Of a DNA stretch of 64,000 nucleotides, positions 36,908-43,338 are shown in pieces (positions within the stretch are counted from its first letter, which is position 1; the number at the start of each line of letters is the position of its first letter). The notes beneath the pieces are model-generated. The model had not been told where the DNA came from. It saw only the letters and a program-made list of their open reading frames with translations, and made no database searches. The stretch covers positions 41,920 to 105,919 of the forward strand of contig VGZA01000016.1 of NCBI GenBank assembly GCA_016872775.1. Reading direction: 5' to 3'. The DNA is from Planctomycetota bacterium. Its GTDB lineage: Bacteria > Planctomycetota > Planctomycetia > Pirellulales > Pirellulaceae. The translations under genes were made by a program, and so were the position numbers.

Positions 36908-37491
36908 ACTGCCAATCCGCCGCTTGGATCGGGTTCAACCGCTGCCGCCCGCTTTCGATCGAACTCGCTCTGGCGGTCGTTATGGCCGGGAGCCTGTCGG
37001 CGGGAAGCTGGGCGATGGGTAACGAGCGGACGTTGGAGCGCGCGGTCGCCGGCGAACGGGAATTCGCGCGAATGCGGACGGTCGTCGAGGTTCACTGCCT
37101 GCGGTGCCACGGCGAGGACAAATCGCGGGGCGGCCTGAGCCTGTCGACACTTGGTGGCTGGTTGCGGGGCGGTGACAGCGGCCCCGCGATTCAGATCGAC
37201 GATCCCGAGGCCAGTGCTGCCGTACGACGCGCGCGCGAAGGCTCCATGCCGCCGCTCGGCGACGGGCGTGCTTTGACGTCCGATGAGCTCGGCGATGTTG
37301 TGGCGTGGATCCTCGGCGGCGCATACTGGCCGGAAGCAATCGTCCTGGGAGTTCGTCGGTCCGATGAGACAACGGCTCAAGACTGCGGAACGGCAGCGCG
37401 GATTGCCGAATTCGGACCATGCCGCACCCGGATCCGGCGATGCTTCCGTCGCGAGCCACGCGACAGATTGCCATTGCCTGGTGGCAACTAA
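36904..37491 (+). CDS. PSCyt1-type cytochrome c domain protein, probably truncated
   Basis: A 195-residue exported protein starting inside the glgX stop (ATGA). A signal-like segment (IELALAVVMAGSLSAGSWA) precedes a planctomycete cytochrome C (PSCyt1) domain: VEVHCLRCHGEDKSRGGLSL with CLRCH for haem, and EGSMPPLGDGRALTSDEL. PSCyt1 is normally followed by DUF1549/DUF1553 in one long protein; here the frame stops about 50 residues after the domain, and those last residues (Arg- and Cys-rich) resemble nothing. It is probably a stand-alone or decayed PSCyt1. Its last bases overlap the stop of the convergent barrel gene. Confidence 0.65.
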   Translation: MNCQSAAWIGFNRCRPLSIELALAVVMAGSLSAGSWAMGNERTLERAVAGEREFARMRTVVEVHCLRCHGEDKSRGGLSLSTLGGWLRGGDSGPAIQIDDPEASAAVRRAREGSMPPLGDGRALTSDELGDVVAWILGGAYWPEAIVLGVRRSDETTAQDCGTAARIAEFGPCRTRIRRCFRREPRDRLPLPGGN

Positions 37492-39053
37492 CGGCTGATG
37501 CCGAAGAAAAAGCTGAAATTCTGGATGTTGTCGGTGGGAGCGTGCGTAATCGGCACGGCGAAATCGAAGGCCAGCGGCGCGGGTCCCATCGCCGGGATAT
37601 TGAACCGCAAGCCAAACCCGGGCGCTACGCGGAAATTGTCGGCATCGAAGGTGATCGTGCGTTCCGTCGTGCCGTAGTCGCAGAACACGACTCCTTTGAC
37701 CATGTCGTCGGCGGTAATCGGGAAGTAGTACTCGACGGAGCCCAGAAACCGGAACCGGCCGCCAATCACCACGCCCAAGTTCACCGGAGACGCCCCGCGG
37801 AAGTCGAAGCCGCGCATCGTGGAGTAGCCACCCGAGAAATAGTTCTCGAAGATCGGAGTCTGCGAACCCGACGCGCCGACACGCAGACTGAGACCGAGCG
37901 TGTGGCGTCCCGACCCGTCGGGACGCTCTCGGATCAGATAGTACTTGCGCAGATCGATTTCACCGCGCGGATAATCGAAGTCGCCGAAAACCTGTTCGTA
38001 CGAAAATTCCATGTAATGCCCTTCGGTGGGGAAGAAGGGAATGTCACGCGTGTCATGGATCAGCGTAGCTTTGCCGCTGTAGAGGCCATGGCTGCCGACG
38101 CCCGCATCCAACTCGGGCACGCCGCGCACGCGCAGGTTCCTGATGTCGACCTCTTCCATGCGCAGCGCGCCGCTTACCGAAAGGTCTGGAGTGACACGAT
38201 ATCCGAGTCCCAGCCGACCACCCAACCGGTCTTCGTCCCAGTCGAAGAACCGGCGGTTATAGTAGAAACCGCTCGTCTGGAAGCTGATCGGCGAATAGCC
38301 GAACAAGTAGGGCTCGGTGAACTGCACCATATAACGCTGCACCTGGTTTCCCGGCGCGGCTTCGATGCGGAACCCCTGTCCTGCGCCACGAAATCCTCGC
38401 CCGTTGATAATGTCGTCGAAACTTTGCGGGAAGCGCTGCCAGTCGAAGTTTCGCTCGTCAATGACGATTTGCCCCGTGACTCCCGCGTCCGAGTTGACGC
38501 CAACGCCGATCGAGAATCGCCCGGTCTGTGTTTCCGTGACCGGAATGTTGAGGTCGGTGCTCTGGTCGGCTGGAATTGCGCCTAATCCCCAGTTGTCGTA
38601 CGGCCCTCCTTGGGGATTGGAGCCGAATTGTCCAAAGTCGTTGTTTCCCTGGCCGGCATTTCCACCGATGAAAGGCTCGTTGGCGGGAGTCTGCGGGCCG
38701 GGAGCCCCAGAGCCGCCGAAGCCCCCCGGTCCCTGACCGCGAACGATCATTGTTGGTGCCTCCGCCGGTTCGCGCCCATGCGGTGCATTGTCTTGAGCGG
38801 TCTGCGGTGATGACGAATCGGGATCGTCGTCGAACGCATGGAGGGGATTCGTTTGGCGATTCCTGGCCTGCAGTTCGGAGCGATCGTCGCCCATGCCTGA
38901 TATGTGCGCTGGCGGCGGGACGACCGAGGTCTGCGTTAGCAAAGGGCGATTGGTACCACAACCCGACACGGTCATCCCGACGAGGATCGCGGCGACGGCG
39001 GCGACGCGTGGTCGATCGGTTCGATCTCGGATGGTGTCGAGTTGCAGCAGCAT
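37488..39053 (-). CDS. BamA/Omp85 beta-barrel protein lacking POTRA domains
   Basis: A 521-residue outer-membrane protein. The N-terminus has a lipoprotein-like signal (AAVAAILVGMTVSGCG) followed by a Pro/Asn/Gly-rich linker to about residue 160. The rest is a bacterial surface antigen (D15) 16-strand barrel: it begins GRFSIGVGVNSDAGVTGQIV, the sequence that in ordinary BamA directly follows POTRA 5, and holds the loop-6 MRGF motif (GGYSTMRGFDFRG), ending in aromatic-rich NFSFFFGISR. BamA barrels insert outer-membrane proteins. The POTRA domains are encoded by the gene 23 bp upstream, so the two together equal one BamA. No good ribosome-binding site precedes this ATG; reinitiation from the upstream gene is possible. 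Confidence 0.85.
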   Translation of the reverse strand: MLLQLDTIRDRTDRPRVAAVAAILVGMTVSGCGTNRPLLTQTSVVPPPAHISGMGDDRSELQARNRQTNPLHAFDDDPDSSSPQTAQDNAPHGREPAEAPTMIVRGQGPGGFGGSGAPGPQTPANEPFIGGNAGQGNNDFGQFGSNPQGGPYDNWGLGAIPADQSTDLNIPVTETQTGRFSIGVGVNSDAGVTGQIVIDERNFDWQRFPQSFDDIINGRGFRGAGQGFRIEAAPGNQVQRYMVQFTEPYLFGYSPISFQTSGFYYNRRFFDWDEDRLGGRLGLGYRVTPDLSVSGALRMEEVDIRNLRVRGVPELDAGVGSHGLYSGKATLIHDTRDIPFFPTEGHYMEFSYEQVFGDFDYPRGEIDLRKYYLIRERPDGSGRHTLGLSLRVGASGSQTPIFENYFSGGYSTMRGFDFRGASPVNLGVVIGGRFRFLGSVEYYFPITADDMVKGVVFCDYGTTERTITFDADNFRVAPGFGLRFNIPAMGPAPLAFDFAVPITHAPTDNIQNFSFFFGISR

Positions 39054-39076
39054 ATGGGGGGTGCGGGTTGTGCGGG

Positions 39077-40552
39077 CTATCTTCGGATCGAGGAACCGGC
39101 GCGTGGCTTGGGGCGTTCCACCAGCGTGGCGGCTCCCCGTTCGGCATCGGGTGGCACCACGACGATTTGCGGCGGATTGGCTTTCGAGCGATCGAGTTCG
39201 AACAGCGACGACGCTTTGATGCGGCTTTCACTGGCCCGCAATTCGCGGATGTCGACGAGATCGCCCGGCCGCAGCGAAACGCGATTCAACACCGTGCTGT
39301 TCCGCGTGTGCGGATTCTCGCCTTCGATCTGAACGTTGATCATGCCGACGCGGAACGGCTCGCCCTCCTTGATCTTGTACACCAGGTCGATCACGCCTGG
39401 CTCCTCGGAGAATCGTGGCGCCACCTGCACGTCGGCGAATACGTGGCCACGGCTGCCAAAGGTATCCTTCAACGAGCCGATGTCGCGGTTCATGCGGGCC
39501 TGATTGAAATAGTCGCCCGCTCGCAGTTCCAGTTTTTCACGCAGTTCTTCCGTCGTGAATTTATCGTTGCCCACGATCGATACGTCCCGTACGACGTACC
39601 GTGGCCCCTCGTCAATCACGTACGTAACGTTGGCGTAGCTGCCCGACGAATCGAAGCGGATTTCGCGACTGATTCTTGCTCGAAAGAACCCTAGATTCCG
39701 ATAGTAGGCGGTCAGCCGCTCGATGTCCTCGCCGACTTTTTTCTTGTCCAGTTTGCCGGAAACGAAGCTGAACCATTTCAACGCTCCTGGCTTCGACTGG
39801 ATTTGTGTTCGCAGTCGCGCGTCGTCTGCGATGGTGTTGCCGACAAAATCAGTGTTGATAATCCTTGTCAGAGGCCCTTCCGCAATCGAGTACATCACGC
39901 CGGCGTCGTTGGGGTTGTTTCCTTCGGCGATCGAGACTTCCGCTTTGGGGTATCCCTTGTCGTGATAAAACTCCTCCAGCTTGCGCCGCCCCTCCTCCAC
40001 CAGATACTGGTTCAGCGGATCGCCCTGCTTGAGGTCACACTGCTTCAGGAGCTGCTTGTCGGAAAAACCGTGGTTGCCGTGGAATTCGACCTTCTCGATC
40101 GTTGGCCGTTCGAACACCTCGTAGACCAGGATCACTCCACCCGGTGCAGGCTCGGTGAAAGTTCGTACGTCGCGGAACAGCCCGTCCTTCATCAGTCGGC
40201 GCACGTCGGCCTGCACGACGTTCGAGTCGAGCGACTGGCCACGCCGCGAACGCAAATGGCTGTTGATCTTGTTCAAACTGACGCGACGGTTCCCTTGGAT
40301 CTTGAGCTCTACGATCGTCGGCGAATCGAGGACGTCGCCAAGGCCAGACGGGCGCTGCGCGTTCCGGTCCGGAGCGGTCGAAGACGGCAAAGCGGAACGG
40401 ACGGAGGGTATATAGTCACGTTCCTGCGCCGTTACCGCCACGATCGTAAAGAGCGTGAACCCTAGTGCGCACCACGGGCAAACTCGGCCCGGAGAGCTTG
40501 TATTTCGAAACACCGCATTAATCTCCCGAGCGGGGTAGACCACCAACAGCAT
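39077..40552 (-). CDS. Multi-POTRA protein, N-terminal half of a split BamA
   Basis: A 491-residue protein with an N-terminal hydrophobic segment (WCALGFTLFTIVAVTAQE) and about five POTRA domains, e.g. IVELKIQGNRRVSLNKI, IEKVEFHGNHGFSDKQLL, VVRDVSIVGNDKFTTEELR and VGMINVQIEGENPHTR. The start at 40552 is chosen for GGAAAA upstream and the signal that follows. No barrel is present; the frame ends after the last POTRA with a Pro/Arg tail. POTRA repeats bind unfolded outer-membrane substrates and BamD-type lipoproteins. The next gene encodes the matching barrel. The two reading frames differ, so the split is not a single stop codon. Confidence 0.85.
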   Translation of the reverse strand: MLLVVYPAREINAVFRNTSSPGRVCPWCALGFTLFTIVAVTAQERDYIPSVRSALPSSTAPDRNAQRPSGLGDVLDSPTIVELKIQGNRRVSLNKINSHLRSRRGQSLDSNVVQADVRRLMKDGLFRDVRTFTEPAPGGVILVYEVFERPTIEKVEFHGNHGFSDKQLLKQCDLKQGDPLNQYLVEEGRRKLEEFYHDKGYPKAEVSIAEGNNPNDAGVMYSIAEGPLTRIINTDFVGNTIADDARLRTQIQSKPGALKWFSFVSGKLDKKKVGEDIERLTAYYRNLGFFRARISREIRFDSSGSYANVTYVIDEGPRYVVRDVSIVGNDKFTTEELREKLELRAGDYFNQARMNRDIGSLKDTFGSRGHVFADVQVAPRFSEEPGVIDLVYKIKEGEPFRVGMINVQIEGENPHTRNSTVLNRVSLRPGDLVDIRELRASESRIKASSLFELDRSKANPPQIVVVPPDAERGAATLVERPKPRAGSSIRR

Positions 40553-40615
40553 TCGCGTTTTCCGGCAGACGTTGAAAAAAGGCCGCGTAGAAATACAAGA
40601 ACCGCTCCGCCCTGG

Positions 40616-40643
40616 CAAGGTTGATTTGCCAAGGTTGATTTGC
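40616..40643. repeat. 14-bp tandem duplication CAAGGTTGATTTGC x2
   Basis: Two perfect adjacent copies of CAAGGTTGATTTGC, about 65-90 bp upstream of the POTRA gene start. It could be a duplicated binding site in the promoter region or a recent slippage event. Confidence 0.8.
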
Positions 40644-40803
40644 GAGTTTGCCACGATTATCGGACTTGCCTATTCGGACATCGCGACTTTTGGGCCTCTC
40701 GGTCACAGAAAGGGTGGTGGCAGCGGGCATTCCGGTCCGGAAACCTGGACATTCCTGGTGATCAGTACCTTTGGCCGTCAGGCCGTCTACGGCAATTTAT
40801 GGT

Positions 40804-40831
40804 TTGACAGCCAAAGTCCCGCGGCTAGAAT
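40804..40831 (+). promoter_or_regulatory. Near-consensus sigma70 promoter for tatA
   Basis: TTGACA (40804-40809) matches the -35 consensus exactly, followed after 16 bp by TAGAAT (40826-40831). It points toward the two TatA-type genes and would leave a leader of about 220 nt. Confidence 0.6.
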
Positions 40832-41054
40832 AAGGGGCGTTGGAATATGGACGCAGTCTCCCCACGGAGGCTGCTGGACCAAGTTGGTTCTGGAGTTGCC
40901 CAGCCGGGCGACTTCCCGCTTTCGCCGCTTGCCATGTTCCCACGGCCGAATTTGACGGGCCAATTTTGTTGCAGTTACTCCGGGATTCGATTCGGAGACT
41001 GCGACCTACCCACCGCCTCTGCTGAGAGGCCAACCAAGAAGGGCGAGAGCGAAT

Positions 41055-41240
41055 ATGTTCGGAATTGGAACGCAAGAACTGATCATTATCGCGATCATTG
41101 TGCTGGTGCTGTTCGGACATCGATTGCCGTCCGTAATGCGATCGCTGGGGCGCGGCGTGGTCGAGTTTAAGAAGGGGGTGTCGGGCATCGACGATGAGAC
41201 GACTCCCGGTCCTTCCGGCCCCGGCAAACCAGAAGCTTAG
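41055..41240 (+). CDS. tatA: TatA-type twin-arginine translocase subunit (61 aa)
   Basis: A small protein with the TatA layout: MFGIGTQELIIIAIIVLVLF is the N-terminal transmembrane helix, FGHRLPSVMRSLGRGVVEFKKGV the hinge and amphipathic helix with the conserved FG and F, and a short acidic/Pro-rich tail. TatA oligomers form the pore for folded twin-arginine substrates. AGGGCGAGAG lies upstream of the ATG. A longer paralogue follows at 121 bp. Several Tat-signal proteins are encoded in this window. Confidence 0.9.
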   Translation: MFGIGTQELIIIAIIVLVLFGHRLPSVMRSLGRGVVEFKKGVSGIDDETTPGPSGPGKPEA

Positions 41241-41361
41241 AACGATTGCCTCGGCTCCAGTTTGGATCGTTTCTTACCCACGCCTCGATGCGCCTGGATA
41301 GACGTCGGAAGCGTGATTGATGAGTTCAGCTTGGGCCGGTTGAGTAGCGGAGAAACGAACG

Positions 41362-41730
41362 ATGGGCATTGGCTTGCATCCCATGGAGATTCTGGTCATC
41401 GGCGTGGTTGCCATCCTGCTGTTTGGCCAGAAACTGCCCGACGTCCTCAAGTCGCTGGGAAAAACATACCGTGAATTTCGCAGCGGTCTGCATGAACTTC
41501 AGTCCCAGGTGAATCTCTCGGACCTCACGTCGAACTCGTCGTCGTACGCGTCCAGCCGAACGAGCGGCTCGGTGCGCAAGAGTTACGACGAGTACGAAGA
41601 GCCAACGACTCCTAAGTTTGAACCTCCACCTCCGGAAACCGTCGTGAGCGCGGCGAGCAGCTCCGAAGAACCGTCCGCGCCGCCCTTCGTTCCGGGTCCA
41701 TCCAATTCGACCGGTTCGCCGACCAGCTAG
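41362..41730 (+). CDS. TatA/TatB-type protein with long Ser/Pro-rich tail
   Basis: A 122-residue TatA/B family protein: MGIGLHPMEILVIGVVAILL membrane helix, then LFGQKLPDVLKSLGKTYREF amphipathic helix, followed by a 70-residue acidic Ser/Pro-rich disordered tail. The length and tail suggest a TatB-like or second TatA role; the sequence at the start (GLHPMEILVIG) does not have TatB's usual early glutamate context. GGAG precedes the ATG. TatC is not in the window. It probably shares the transcript of the upstream tatA. Confidence 0.8.
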   Translation: MGIGLHPMEILVIGVVAILLFGQKLPDVLKSLGKTYREFRSGLHELQSQVNLSDLTSNSSSYASSRTSGSVRKSYDEYEEPTTPKFEPPPPETVVSAASSSEEPSAPPFVPGPSNSTGSPTS

Positions 41731-41798
41731 TCGATTCTGTCGCGTGCAACCACTAGCCATCAAACTGGGAATGGATTAGATTCATGCGCTGACTTCGC

Positions 41799-41872
41799 GG
41801 GCGCTTAGCTCAGTTGGTTAGAGCGCCATGCTCACACCGTGGAGGTCACAGGTTCGAATCCTGTAGCGCCCA
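41799..41872 (+). tRNA. tRNA-Val (anticodon CAC)
   Basis: A full cloverleaf can be drawn: acceptor GGGCGCT/AGCGCCC, D stem GCTC/GAGC, anticodon stem CCATG/CGTGG with loop CTCACAC, variable AGGTC, T stem ACAGG/CCTGT with loop TTCGAAT, discriminator A. Anticodon CAC reads GUG. The CCA end is not encoded. Confidence 0.97.
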
Positions 41873-41889
41873 CTGGTTGATCCACGAAA

Positions 41890-41927
41890 CGCCGGGAAAC
41901 TGCGAGTTGCCCGGCGTTTTTTCTTTT
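41890..41927 (+). terminator. Rho-independent terminator after tRNA-Val
   Basis: A 7-bp GC stem, CGCCGGG (41890-41896) and CCCGGCG (41910-41916), is followed directly by TTTTTTCTTTTT. It ends the tRNA transcript and any readthrough from the tat genes. Confidence 0.92.
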
Positions 41928-41993
41928 TGCATTACTCGCTGCGATTCGCTGCGAATGTGCTCCGGCGCACCGCGACAGATCGAACCAGGCCAA

Positions 41994-43025
41994 TTATTTC
42001 CGCCGTTGCTTTCTCCATGTTTCTGCATATTTACGGTCGACATCCGTGAGATCCTTCAACTCGACCTTAATCGTGGCGCCGTCTGTCAGCTCGAGCGTGA
42101 GTGTATCCGCTATAATGCTGTTTAGTCTTGCTGTAATTGTCTCGTCCATGGCCATTGGTAGTGCCCATTCGCGAAACTCGGGTAGAGTACCGGATGGACT
42201 CAGGGCAACGCGGAAGCCGTAGAAGGAGTGGCGGTTCGACGGGGCGTCCCTGAGCCGGGTCGCCGACCGACATCCCGCGGCCTGGTAGCCCCAACTGCCG
42301 CCATGGAGCACGCGGAGCGAGCCCTCTTTTGCCCCAGTAGGATCGTTGGCCGCCCCCTTGGGGTAATCACCGTACCAGTCGCTGCACCACTCCCAAACGT
42401 TGCCGTGCATGTCATATAGGCCCCAGGCGTTTGGCTTCTTTTGACGTACTGGATGGGGCTGGTAAATGGGGAAGTCGTTCGTCGTCGAGCACCATGCATA
42501 GTCGCCAAGTGATTTTGCACTCGCCCCAAAACTGTAAGCGGTCTTACTGCCGGCGCGACATGCATATTCCCACTCCGCCTCTGTCGGTAAACGATACACG
42601 CGTCCTGCCTTCTTCTCCTCCGGTAAGTCCGACAACCGTTTGCAAAACTCCACCGCATCGTCCCAAGAAACGTTCTCCACCGGGCACATCGAACTGTCGC
42701 GCTTGCGTTGCTTCTGGAAGTAACTCGGGTTGGTTCCCATCACCTTCTCGTATTGCCCTTGAGTGACTTCCGTCACGCCTAGGTAGTAGTCCTTGCTGAT
42801 CGTGACTTGATGCTGTTCTTCATCGATACCCCTGCCCACTTCTTCGATCGGCGATCCCATCTGGAACGTCCCATTGGGGATCAGCACCAGCTTCATCCCG
42901 ATGCTGTTGGTGATTGTTTTGGTAGCCTGAGCCATTACGGATTCAAAATTGCTCAGGCACATTGCAAAAACCAAGGTTACCGTCATCGCCATCAAACGTG
43001 AGTACATCGATTTACTTTCCGCCAT
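41994..43025 (-). CDS. Exported FGE-sulfatase (SUMF1) domain protein with SHD1-like tail
   Basis: A 343-residue protein. A signal peptide (LMAMTVTLVFAMCLSNFES) is followed by a formylglycine-generating-enzyme-type domain: GMKLVLIPNGTFQMGSP, VTEVTQGQYEKVMGTNPSYF, YRLPTEAEWEYACRAG, GNVWEWCSDWYG and GGSWGYQAAGCRSATR. Many such proteins are not sulfatase-activating but bind or modify other targets. The last 50 residues (LNSIIADTLTLELTDG, VELKDLTDVDRKY) resemble the SHD1 domain often added in planctomycetes. Base composition is visibly more AT-rich than neighbouring genes, hinting at a different history. No clear ribosome-binding site. Confidence 0.85.
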   Translation of the reverse strand: MAESKSMYSRLMAMTVTLVFAMCLSNFESVMAQATKTITNSIGMKLVLIPNGTFQMGSPIEEVGRGIDEEQHQVTISKDYYLGVTEVTQGQYEKVMGTNPSYFQKQRKRDSSMCPVENVSWDDAVEFCKRLSDLPEEKKAGRVYRLPTEAEWEYACRAGSKTAYSFGASAKSLGDYAWCSTTNDFPIYQPHPVRQKKPNAWGLYDMHGNVWEWCSDWYGDYPKGAANDPTGAKEGSLRVLHGGSWGYQAAGCRSATRLRDAPSNRHSFYGFRVALSPSGTLPEFREWALPMAMDETITARLNSIIADTLTLELTDGATIKVELKDLTDVDRKYAETWRKQRRK

Positions 43026-43338
43026 AGTTCAATCAACATCCCGCACCACAACGAAGCCTTTCCCCACGGGGGATTGACCGTAAATGTACACCACTGGGAG
43101 GAGAGAATCAGCCAGCAAAACTGGGCTGGGGCCCAAACCGTGATCCATCGACGACCGGGCCGCACCTTGATCCTTCGACGAGCTGGCCGCCTGGCCCCGC
43201 CCCGACCTCTCGCAAAACACGTGCTTGCGGATCTATCCCGACGGCACGCTAGACCAGGCGAGGCCGTAGATTCTTAGCCGTGCCGAACGGAACTAAAGAC
43301 ATCGCCGATTTCGACTTGATCGGCAACAGCACGGAACC
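43026..43338. other. 313-bp intergenic region, no gene seen
   Basis: Between the convergently spaced minus-strand FGE-like and GH32 genes. Short frames on both strands exist but lack credible starts or domains. No clear promoter or terminator was recognised. Confidence 0.4.

Larger units (their letters stand above)
40553..41054. other. 502-bp divergent intergenic region
   Basis: The space between the POTRA gene and the first tatA holds no convincing coding region. It contains a 14-bp tandem duplication (40616-40643) and a near-consensus promoter facing tatA (40804-40831), both listed separately; AT-rich stretches near 40650-40690 may hold the promoter of the bam-type genes. Confidence 0.5.
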
